Below, piece by piece: positions 1 to 5,901 of a DNA stretch of 6,817 nucleotides. Each line of letters begins with the position of its first letter. Within the stretch, counting starts at the first letter, position 1. The position numbers and the translations under genes were made by a program. The notes under the pieces were generated by a model. That model saw only the letters and a program-made list of their open reading frames with translations. It ran no database searches and was not told where the DNA came from. Source of the stretch: a bacterium (lineage in GTDB: Bacteria > Patescibacteriota > Minisyncoccia > RBG-13-40-8-A); assembly GCA_030692145.1 (NCBI GenBank), contig JAUYCU010000060.1, positions 1 through 6,817 on the forward strand. The letters run 5' to 3'.

Positions 1-1021
1 GGTTGATTTTGAAAAAGTCGTCATTTGAGGCAAATGTTCCCTTATAAAAATCATCGGGCAAGACCTGGGCTTCGGTGATATTTTTCGGCACAGCGCAGTA
101 AACATATCTGATGTCCTGCGGCCAGGTGCATTTTTCAACCAAAGTTGCCACGCCAACGGTTTTTGGATTAACCATGTTTCTATTAACAACGTATAATCCG
201 GGATTTTTTCCATTTTGTACGGTTTTGGAATAAAGCATCTTGGTTCCGTCGGGCGACCATTTTACGCTTAAGCCATAAACATCGGAAGAAACTTTATTAA
301 ATGTCTTAGTTTTTAGGTTTATAGAGTAAAGCGAAGAAGTGACGATTCCTGAAGGCTTTTCCTGAAAAAATAGCTCGTCGCCTTTTGGCCAATCCAGGAT
401 CAGGTTTTTCATTCTGGTTTTCAAGTAAACCGCGTAATTCGAGCCATCGGGGTTGGAAACGCTTAGGGTATTTTCTCCGGTAAAATCGTTTTGATACTGA
501 TAAGCGATTTTTTTGCCGTCAACAGACCAGGCGATGTAGTTGGTGTATTTATTGAGTTGGGTGGTTTTTTTATCCGTAAGATTATATAGGAATTTACTGA
601 CATTGCCTAGGGTGTCTTCGAATATGGTGATTGCTGAATCTTTATTTGGTGACCATAAAACCTTGATTAAGCTTTCCAGATTTATGTCGGAAATTCTATT
701 TATGTTTGTGCCGTCAAAATCGGATTGCCAGATATTCCCGTTGGCGCGGGCATAATAAATAACTTGGTTTTTTTCGGCAGTGGTTGTGGGTGCAAGCACG
801 GGCTCGTTGCTGATTGCCTTGATTTTTAAAGCAGGCCTGAGTTTTTCTTGCTCTTTTTCTTTCTCTTTCTCTATTTCTTCTTCGGTTTGGGGAAGCTTGC
901 CCTCGGGGCCAACAGGAGTTACTGGTTTCTTAAAAAAGAAATAATAAACCAATAACCCAGCCAAAACAAGAATCAGGAGAATGATGACGATGATAAGTAT
1001 TTTTTTCGCTTTAGTGTTCAT
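1..1021 (-). CDS. Membrane-anchored TolB/WD40-like beta-propeller protein (partial, C-terminus beyond left edge)
   Basis: The frame is open from an ATG at 1021-1019 to the left edge with no stop: 340 codons, the end missing. Residues 1-7 are Lys-rich (MNTKAKK), 8-29 form one strong hydrophobic helix, and about 30-65 are a Pro- then Glu/Lys-rich linker (EEEIEKEKEKEQEK at 47-60). This looks like an N-terminal anchor and stalk holding an extracytoplasmic domain. From about residue 85 there are repeated blades of the PD40/TolB type: VLWSPNKDSA (121-130), IAWSVDGKKIAY (163-174), LDWPKGDELFF (209-219) and VKWSPDGTKMLYS (253-265), with NPDGSNY-like turns between. Such propellers usually serve as protein- or glycan-binding scaffolds, and no catalytic residues are seen. 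The start lies 22 nt after the pilin stop, with no Shine-Dalgarno but a typical Lys-then-TM start. Co-transcription with the pilin suggests a surface or assembly role, which is inference. The fold call is good; the function is unknown. Confidence 0.85.
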   Translation of the reverse strand, partial: MNTKAKKILIIVIILLILVLAGLLVYYFFFKKPVTPVGPEGKLPQTEEEIEKEKEKEQEKLRPALKIKAISNEPVLAPTTTAEKNQVIYYARANGNIWQSDFDGTNINRISDINLESLIKVLWSPNKDSAITIFEDTLGNVSKFLYNLTDKKTTQLNKYTNYIAWSVDGKKIAYQYQNDFTGENTLSVSNPDGSNYAVYLKTRMKNLILDWPKGDELFFQEKPSGIVTSSLYSINLKTKTFNKVSSDVYGLSVKWSPDGTKMLYSKTVQNGKNPGLYVVNRNMVNPKTVGVATLVEKCTWPQDIRYVYCAVPKNITEAQVLPDDFYKGTFASNDDFFKIN

Positions 1022-1043
1022 AATAAATGTGTTGTTTTATGTT

Positions 1044-1763
1044 TTATTGCTCACAACGCCAAATAACGGAATTTTTATATCTGACGTTATCAAAATTAAC
1101 TGCATTACCAATGGCCCCGATAATAAAGGCTCTAAAATTATCTGTTCTTGCGATTCCCGTGCAGGCACGTTGACAACCATACCAAGCCTTGGCAGCATCA
1201 AGTCTCATGCAGCGTGCTGAGCCCCATTCACGTCTTATTATGTTATCATAGTTGGTATATCTTCCCCTCATGTCTTCTAGTGGTTTGTTGTAAAAATAAA
1301 GATTAAAGAACCAACTATATTGACATACGCAATAATAAAGAGCTGTTCCTTTATTGAGAGCCGAAGTGTCAATGTCCGGTAAAACAATTCCGATATTAAC
1401 CAGGTCGGGGTTAATCGTATAGAGCAATAAATAAGAACTTAAAAGAATAACTACCCCTAAAAGTGCAGAAACAATCTGGTCTTTGGCGTCACCCATCTTG
1501 GAGGGATTGCCCGCAGCGCCGATATATTTGATTGCGCCCAATAAGATTGCTGCTAAGGCAACTGCCCCACATATTCCGACCGCAAAGAGATAAATATATT
1601 TTATCAGTTGCGGCAGAGGCATTCCAAATGCCACGGTCTGGCCGGCAATTGTCGGATAGTTTATCAGTGTCGTTGGGTTTTGCGCAGCAGCAACGCGAAA
1701 TACTCCGACAAGCAGGATCACCAGCGTTATTATGGATAATAAGTTATAAAATTTTCGTTTCAT
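1044..1763 (-). CDS. VirB2/TrbC-like pilin with cysteine-containing C-terminal extension
   Basis: This 239-aa protein has a signal peptide (MKRKFYNLL, a hydrophobic stretch, then an AAAQ cleavage region near residues 25-28) and two further hydrophobic helices at about 53-81 and 96-116. They are joined by a short polar loop (GAAGNPSKMGDAKDQ, 82-96). This signal-plus-two-helix pattern with a short loop is that of VirB2/TrbC pilins, which pack into the T4SS pilus or channel wall. The core would end near residue 120. The remaining ~120 residues are an extension unusual for VirB2, with six cysteines (145, 147, 185, 197, 201, 237; one more, C65, lies in a helix) and many aromatic residues. The extension probably faces outward and could hold disulfides. 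The start overlaps the previous gene's stop by 4 nt (ATGA), so translation is probably coupled. The family call rests on topology and loop pattern. The protein could instead be a pilin-like membrane component rather than the major pilin. Confidence 0.75.
   Translation of the reverse strand: MKRKFYNLLSIITLVILLVGVFRVAAAQNPTTLINYPTIAGQTVAFGMPLPQLIKYIYLFAVGICGAVALAAILLGAIKYIGAAGNPSKMGDAKDQIVSALLGVVILLSSYLLLYTINPDLVNIGIVLPDIDTSALNKGTALYYCVCQYSWFFNLYFYNKPLEDMRGRYTNYDNIIRREWGSARCMRLDAAKAWYGCQRACTGIARTDNFRAFIIGAIGNAVNFDNVRYKNSVIWRCEQ
1760..1763 (-). promoter_or_regulatory. ATGA stop/start overlap (secreted Ig-like gene to pilin)
   Basis: The minus strand ATGA contains the pilin ATG (1763-1761) and the TGA stop of the preceding gene (1762-1760). 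No Shine-Dalgarno precedes it, so termination-reinitiation is the likely route to pilin translation. Confidence 0.75.
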
Positions 1764-2578
1764 TGTGATTGAGTTGCCTGTATTTCTATTCTTAAGTTTT
1801 TATAGGCCTTTTGAATGGAATTTTTATTATTGGCGGCAAGTACAAAAATACTTTTATTCATTGTGCCGGAAAATTTTTCAGGCAAAATTACTTTTAAGAT
1901 GTTTGCGCCATAATCTGAAGAAGTGATTGCTTCTTTGTCGGAAAAATCCCATCGGTAGCTTAATTCGGTTGGTTTTTGGGCGCTAAAATAAAATGGCTTG
2001 GCAACGAGAAAAAATTCTTTGTTGTCCGTTACGACGATGTTTTTCTTGGCCTGTTCAGAGAAATTTTTGTTTTTTGGCGAGGGATAAATTATGACCTCAA
2101 GATTAACTACGGGGATAGTTATTGATTCTTCCAGATAGAAAGAACGACTTTCGTTGAAGATTTTTACAAGCACGGTGTGCGTAGCGCCGGACATCCTCCT
2201 AATCCCGAATCTGAAGCTGGTTTTGCCGTATCCGGATTTAGACTCTTCAAAGTTATCATCTATAAACCAACTGAATTCGAGGTTTTCGGGGCGACCACCG
2301 GAAAGCTCCATAACCACGTCTACATCAACGAATCCTCCCTCTGGCGCCAATGCCCTGCCCGGATAATCGTAAGGCACGTAACTGTTTGCAGACCAAATCA
2401 TATCGATACTAATGAGGTTCGGGGTTTCTTCGTTGGCAGTTGTCGTTTCTTCAATGCCGATGCTTTCTTCGGGCTCGTCTTCATTAATCATATTATCAAG
2501 GTAATCAAACTGCGCCAAGCTGTTTATCGGCAAGATTAGGATTATGGTTGCGCTAATAATTAAAATTAAATTTTTCAT
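1760..2578 (-). CDS. Secreted protein with two probable Ig/PKD-like beta-sandwich domains
   Basis: This is a 272-aa protein. A clear Sec signal peptide occupies residues 1-22 (MKNLI, hydrophobic core, SLA before Gln23), with no lipobox Cys and no cysteine anywhere. Residues 26-55 are acidic and low-complexity (DEPEESIGIEETTTANEE), probably a flexible linker. Two beta-rich segments follow. About 57-157 contains VPYDYPGRALAPEGG, LEFSWFIDD and SGYGKTSFRF; about 159-266 contains LSYRWDFSD, close to the Y-x-W-D-F-x-D core of PKD domains. No transmembrane helix follows the signal, so it is released or held by partners. The pattern 'Y-P-G-R-A-L-x-P-E-G ... W-x-x-D ... SGYGK' is one I recall from secreted proteins near pilin genes in Patescibacteria, from memory only. 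It overlaps both neighbours by 4 nt (ATGA), just upstream of the pilin. The likely role is an extracellular structural or adhesive accessory of the pilus; no enzymatic motif is seen. Confidence 0.72.
   Translation of the reverse strand: MKNLILIISATIILILPINSLAQFDYLDNMINEDEPEESIGIEETTTANEETPNLISIDMIWSANSYVPYDYPGRALAPEGGFVDVDVVMELSGGRPENLEFSWFIDDNFEESKSGYGKTSFRFGIRRMSGATHTVLVKIFNESRSFYLEESITIPVVNLEVIIYPSPKNKNFSEQAKKNIVVTDNKEFFLVAKPFYFSAQKPTELSYRWDFSDKEAITSSDYGANILKVILPEKFSGTMNKSIFVLAANNKNSIQKAYKNLRIEIQATQSQ
2575..2578 (-). promoter_or_regulatory. ATGA stop/start overlap (small membrane protein to secreted Ig-like gene)
   Basis: The same arrangement as at the pilin start: ATG at 2578-2576 and TGA stop at 2577-2575. 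It supports coupled translation and shows TGA being used as a stop, since the stop and the following signal-peptide start coincide. Confidence 0.75.
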
Positions 2579-2985
2579 TTTATTGTTGGTTTAGCTTTCG
2601 AAAGTTTTCCAATGGTCTTTTTTCCCAATTTAGTTTCTTCGAGATAGGAAGTAACGATAAATGTTGTATTTGACGGTAATGGAGTAATCCCCAAAAGAGC
2701 GTTAGTAAGAATTTTTTGGCCTGGGTTTTTTCCGAGTTTTCCGCTCATTAGTTTCCAAAGATAAATAATTGCTTGAAAGGGAGCGCGTAGAATGGCTCCA
2801 ACAACAGGAATAAATCCGAGTGCGTCGCCAATCGCTCCAATCGCCCCTATAATTCCATAGACAACAATATTTGGGCCTGATTCCGATTTTGTTCTAATGC
2901 TATCATCCGAGGATTGATTAGCGGTATTCTGTGCTTCACGCAGTTCTGCCGCATTTTCTCTTTCAGTTGTAGTTGCGTCATTCAT
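2575..2985 (-). CDS. Small membrane protein of unknown function in the T4SS operon
   Basis: This 136-aa protein is not confidently recognised. Residues 1-38 are polar and lack aromatic residues (MNDATTTERENAAELREAQN...), probably a disordered cytoplasmic head. Residues 39-79 are hydrophobic and rich in Gly/Ile/Ala (IIGAIGAIGDALGFIPVVGAIL then APFQAIIYLWKLM), consistent with a hairpin of two membrane helices hinged at the D-x-x-G-F-I-P region. A third weaker hydrophobic stretch lies at about 92-113 (ILTNALLGITPLPSNTTFIV), followed by a Lys-rich basic tail (117-136). The layout, a 'DAL..IPVVG' hairpin followed by a 'PLPSNT' segment, resembles small membrane proteins I associate with Patescibacteria T4SS loci, but this is recollection only. 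The start is 2 nt after the VirB4 stop and the gene ends in a 4-nt overlap with the next start. The position suggests an inner-membrane accessory to the VirB4 motor. Confidence 0.65.
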   Translation of the reverse strand: MNDATTTERENAAELREAQNTANQSSDDSIRTKSESGPNIVVYGIIGAIGAIGDALGFIPVVGAILRAPFQAIIYLWKLMSGKLGKNPGQKILTNALLGITPLPSNTTFIVTSYLEETKLGKKTIGKLSKAKPTIK

Positions 2986-2987
2986 AT

Positions 2988-4796
2988 TTAATTATTTTCT
3001 TTTACTAGATCTTCTTTTGCTTTTTGAATCTGTAAAATTTGTTCCGGACTCGAAGTAACGATTTGGTCTTCGGTATACGAGGCAACCACTTTGATTGCCG
3101 CGTGTTTCAGCCCTGCGAAAAATATTCCCTCTCCGACATCGGCCTGCAAAAGCAGGTATTTTTCCTCATCCGTAAGGTTAAACGTTTTTTGTACTACTTC
3201 GATGGTTGCGGGGGATTGCTTGAAGAGCAATTGAATCGAAGAATTGCTGATAATCGGCTTTCCGTATGGCGAGTTCATGAAATCGGGAACATCTTGAGTA
3301 ATGGTGGTCAGTCCTAGCCAATATTTTCTGCATCTTTTGGCGATGCCGTGTAAAAACGATGCACCCGATTCGTATTTCATCATCCACCACGCTTCATCAA
3401 CAATCATAATGCGTTTTTTGAGCTCCGAGCGAATTAGGTTCCAGATAAATTGCAGAACCAGATACATTGCTACTGGTTTCAGTTCGTCTTCCATGTCCCT
3501 GACGCTGAAAACAATCAGATTTCGGTTGATATCGATGTTTGTTCCCTGGTTAAGGAATCCGGCAAATGTCCCCTTGGTGTATCTTTCTAGCCTTTTGGCG
3601 ATTCTTTCCCCGCCTTCCATGTTTTCCAGCACGGTTTGTAAGTCTTCCAAAAGAGGAGGGGTAATGTTTTTTAAATCTGATTCTGGCGTAATGTCTTTTG
3701 AGGCGTAGGTTTCGGTTAGTGCTTGGTCAAGCGTAGAATTTTCTTCGGGTGTTAATTCTCCCAAAGCAACCCGCAAAAGCCCCACCAAGTCCATAATTTT
3801 CGAACGCAGTACTTCTTCGCTTGTTTCGTCCTCTCCAGGAGGTGAAATATCAAAAGGATTGATATGATGTTTGGAATTTAAAGAAATTTTAAAGAATGCT
3901 CCATCGGTTGTTTCGGCCAAATACTGGTATTCGTTTTCCGGGTCAATGACAATGACGTCGGTTCCGGTCATTAAAGAGCGCAGGATTTCTATTTTTACGG
4001 CATAAGACTTTCCACCGCCGGATTTTCCGAAAATAACCATATTGCCGTTTTCCATGGAAAATCGGTCGAAAATAATCAAACTGTTGTTGTGGCGGTTGAT
4101 TCCGTAAAGGATTCCCTTATTCGAGGAAAGGTTTGCGGAAACAAAGGGGAAAACAGTTGATAACGGCCCGGTGTTTAAAGAGGTGGTAATAAATAATTCA
4201 TCAATTCCCAGGGGCAGACTTGAGTTTAGGCCTACGTCCTGCTGGAAAAGCGCCGGGCGGAGATAAATCATTTTTGCTTCCATGAGAGAAAGAATTTCTT
4301 CTTCTGCTTCGTTCAATTTGTCGACTGAATCCTCGAAAATGGTAATGTAAAGGGCGTATTTGAAGAACTTTTCCGTGCCTTGAATCAATCGGTCTCTCAG
4401 GCCCTCGATATCGTCTCGAGCAGTTTCGAGCATCGGGTCGCGCACCTTACCTTTTTCCGCTTCCGTGGAAATTTGCGCTTCAACCTGGGTAATCTTCCTT
4501 CTTAGTTTTTTCAGGATTATCCCCGTATCCGCAGGATGGACAAACATCGAAACATTAAAAACTCTATCGAGGTTGATTATCGGAGAAAGCCAGTTTACAG
4601 TGAGAAAGCGGGGATAGGTAATCACGAAAAAGGTTCTGGCAAACTTGTCTCCAACCTGAATGTAATTGGAGGTAATTTGCAGCGCAGAAGGGGAAATTGC
4701 GTCAACCAGAGACATTTCGACAGATGCCGTTTCGTCGGTTTCCGGTATGCCGGTTTCGTTAATCGGGGTTTTTTGTTTTTTCTTGAATAGTCCCAT
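2988..4796 (-). CDS. virB4: VirB4-family T4SS ATPase
   Basis: This 602-aa protein is the motor ATPase of the secretion or pilus machine and works at the cytoplasmic face of the membrane. Residues ~25-240 are the VirB4/CagE N-terminal region, including a helical, charged stretch (about 93-140). The RecA-like ATPase domain follows: Walker A GKSGGGKS at 257-264, the family motif VIVIDPENEY at 281-290, Walker B IMIVDEAW at 463-470 (D467, E468), the TTITQD motif at 497-502 and SNSSIQLLFKQ at 517-527. All key residues are present, so the enzyme should be active. It is shorter than a typical full VirB4 (about 800 aa) because the first part of the N-terminal domain is encoded separately by the preceding gene. 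The ATG start lies 2 nt after that gene's stop and has a good Shine-Dalgarno (AGGA, 8-nt spacing). The related ATPases VirD4 and VirB11 are less likely, given the N-terminal region and the PrgI neighbour. Confidence 0.96.
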   Translation of the reverse strand: MGLFKKKQKTPINETGIPETDETASVEMSLVDAISPSALQITSNYIQVGDKFARTFFVITYPRFLTVNWLSPIINLDRVFNVSMFVHPADTGIILKKLRRKITQVEAQISTEAEKGKVRDPMLETARDDIEGLRDRLIQGTEKFFKYALYITIFEDSVDKLNEAEEEILSLMEAKMIYLRPALFQQDVGLNSSLPLGIDELFITTSLNTGPLSTVFPFVSANLSSNKGILYGINRHNNSLIIFDRFSMENGNMVIFGKSGGGKSYAVKIEILRSLMTGTDVIVIDPENEYQYLAETTDGAFFKISLNSKHHINPFDISPPGEDETSEEVLRSKIMDLVGLLRVALGELTPEENSTLDQALTETYASKDITPESDLKNITPPLLEDLQTVLENMEGGERIAKRLERYTKGTFAGFLNQGTNIDINRNLIVFSVRDMEDELKPVAMYLVLQFIWNLIRSELKKRIMIVDEAWWMMKYESGASFLHGIAKRCRKYWLGLTTITQDVPDFMNSPYGKPIISNSSIQLLFKQSPATIEVVQKTFNLTDEEKYLLLQADVGEGIFFAGLKHAAIKVVASYTEDQIVTSSPEQILQIQKAKEDLVKENN

Positions 4797-4798
4797 AA

Positions 4799-5434
4799 TT
4801 ACTTTCCTACATTATAGAATTCGTAAAAAAGCTGAGTCAATTGTTCGTCATTTAAAGGAACTGCTTTTATGCCTAATCCCTGAAGGCCCTGAACAACCAG
4901 ATTGGTTCTTTGTTCCAGTTGCGCCTTGTATTGGTTGAAATTTTCCGCTTTAAATGTTTCGCCTGTTTTTTTCTTGCTGGCCATCAGATTTTTTAATTTG
5001 CCCAGAAAATCGTATTCTTCTTCTTTGGTTTCGGCGATTTTGAAAGTAACAATCACGTAAAACGATTTGGTCATGATATTGGCGAACTCGACGAAGCTTT
5101 CCACGAAATTTATGTATTCACTGGTCTGAACCCTTAAAAGTTCATTGGTTTGCTTTTTTTCCAGTTCGCGGATTTGGTTCAAATAAGTATCGATTTCGAA
5201 ATGCCGCGAAGTGACGATTATCTGTATCGAGAAATCCAATGAATTAAGAAATTCCTGAAATCTGTTGATTACCGCTTCCTGTTCGATTGCGCTCAAAAGG
5301 TCAAAATTCATACTGGAACAAATACAGATTGATTTCAGGGTATTGTCCTGTAAAATCACTACTCCGTCTTTGATTTCTTTGACTTTTACGAATGTTTGCG
5401 CACTCGAAGCGTTTTTTGGCAGTTTTGTTTGCAT
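4799..5434 (-). CDS. TraC-like protein: VirB4 N-terminal domain encoded as a separate gene
   Basis: This 211-aa soluble protein has no signal peptide or membrane helix. It resembles the first part of VirB4/TraC-type proteins: a beta strand region GVVILQDNTLKSICICSSMNF (24-44), the LLSAIEQEAVINRFQEFLNSL helix (46-66), IQIIVTSRHFEIDTYL (70-85), then a coiled helical segment (86-125) leading to KSFYVIVTF (123-131). It ends with an AVPLNDEQLTQLFYEFYN helix (191-208). In single-chain VirB4 proteins these elements precede the second half of the N-terminal domain, which here begins the next gene. It carries no ATPase motifs. It starts 1 nt after the PrgI stop and ends 2 nt before the VirB4 start, so equimolar production and assembly with VirB4 is a natural inference. 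It is intact and ends in a family-typical C-terminus, so it looks like an established split rather than a recent frameshift. Confidence 0.85.
   Translation of the reverse strand: MQTKLPKNASSAQTFVKVKEIKDGVVILQDNTLKSICICSSMNFDLLSAIEQEAVINRFQEFLNSLDFSIQIIVTSRHFEIDTYLNQIRELEKKQTNELLRVQTSEYINFVESFVEFANIMTKSFYVIVTFKIAETKEEEYDFLGKLKNLMASKKKTGETFKAENFNQYKAQLEQRTNLVVQGLQGLGIKAVPLNDEQLTQLFYEFYNVGK
4805..4808 (-). promoter_or_regulatory. Shine-Dalgarno of the VirB4 gene
   Basis: The minus strand reads AGGA, 8 nt before the VirB4 ATG (TAGGAAAGTAATTATG). It lies inside the last codons of the TraC-like gene. It is the only well-placed Shine-Dalgarno before a complete gene here. The other starts are AT-rich or depend on stop/start overlap, so this supports the 4796 start and suggests VirB4 can be initiated independently. 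Confidence 0.7.
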
Positions 5435-5435
5435 A

Positions 5436-5843
5436 TTATTTCTCTACTTCTATTCTCCAGCCGATTTCCTGAAGTTTTTCGCGGTGAATCAGTTTTTCTT
5501 TCCGGTTTATCGGTTCTTTTTTGATGATTTCCGGAAGCGGTTTTTCTTCTTTTGTTTTTTTCGGTTCGGGCTTTTTCCAGATATAGAAATCGGGTTTTTT
5601 CACAAAGCGGAAGAAATTTTTCAACGCGCTTGCCAATGGTTGCTGGTTTACCCTGATAAAAGCCAAAGCAAGAGAAATTACGGCAACAGGAATTGCGAGA
5701 ATAATAAAAACAAAGAAATTGAGAGTTTTGAAAAGAATGAAAATCACCAGCACGCCAGCCAGAAGATAAAGGAACTGTTTTATTGTTAAAGGTCCGATTA
5801 CCTTGTCCTCAATTTCCGTAAATTGTGGAATCTGAAATTGCAT
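5436..5843 (-). CDS. prgI: PrgI-family membrane protein (VirB3-like T4SS component)
   Basis: This 135-aa protein begins with the characteristic PrgI-family N-terminus: IPQFTEIEDKVIGPLTIKQF at residues 5-24, followed by two closely spaced membrane helices (about 24-39 and 43-63). A conserved-looking amphipathic segment comes next (NQQPLASALKNFFRFVKKPDFYIWKK, 66-91). The last ~45 residues are a Lys/Glu/Pro-rich cytoplasmic tail without cysteines. PrgI proteins occur next to VirB4 in conjugative systems of monoderm bacteria and are thought to be the counterpart of VirB3, anchoring VirB4 at the membrane. The two VirB4-related genes lie immediately downstream (1-nt spacing), as expected. The ATG is taken because the family motif begins right after it. 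No Shine-Dalgarno is visible in the AT-rich leader. The symbol denotes the family, not orthology to a named gene. Confidence 0.92.
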   Translation of the reverse strand: MQFQIPQFTEIEDKVIGPLTIKQFLYLLAGVLVIFILFKTLNFFVFIILAIPVAVISLALAFIRVNQQPLASALKNFFRFVKKPDFYIWKKPEPKKTKEEKPLPEIIKKEPINRKEKLIHREKLQEIGWRIEVEK

Positions 5844-5901
5844 ACAAGTTTATTTTTATAATGTTGCCCAACAGTTTCTCTATCGTAAACACGTTTGGTG
5901 A
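5844..5901 (-). other. 58-nt intergenic leader of the PrgI gene, with small inverted repeat
   Basis: This is the longest non-coding gap in the window, and the only one beyond 22 nt. On the minus strand it holds a short perfect inverted repeat TGTTG-GG-CAACA (5862-5873), followed by an AT-rich tract containing TATAAA (5860-5855) 11 nt before the PrgI ATG. No matching -35 hexamer lies at 16-18 nt, and no U-tract follows the repeat, so neither a promoter nor a terminator is established. It may simply be a spacer within the operon. Confidence 0.4.

Noticed and set aside
981..1220. Plus-strand 79-codon frame with a hydrophobic N-terminus
   Set aside because: It is antisense to the pilin tail and to the membrane anchor of the propeller gene. 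Its hydrophobicity only mirrors the Ile/Val/Leu-coding stretch there.
2177..2539. Plus-strand 120-codon open frame
   Set aside because: It is antisense to the secreted Ig-like gene, which has a clear signal peptide and coupled overlaps on both sides. The plus-strand product shows no domain or plausible start context.
3301..3708. Plus-strand 135-codon open frame
   Set aside because: It lies entirely within the VirB4 ATPase domain, opposite conserved Walker B and neighbouring motifs.
5265..5789. Plus-strand 174-codon open frame, Phe-rich
   Set aside because: It lies antisense to PrgI and the TraC-like gene, both with recognisable family motifs. The Phe runs are the reverse of Lys/Glu-rich codons in the real proteins.
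5862..5873. Inverted repeat as a rho-independent terminator
   Set aside because: The stem is only 5 bp with a 2-nt loop, and it is followed on the minus strand by an A-rich rather than T-rich tract. The downstream genes also appear to belong to the same operon.
5855..5883. Possible sigma-70-like promoter upstream of PrgI (TATAAA)
   Set aside because: The hexamer at the -35 distance is ATAGAG, with no resemblance to TTGACA, and AT-rich TATAAA strings are expected by chance here.
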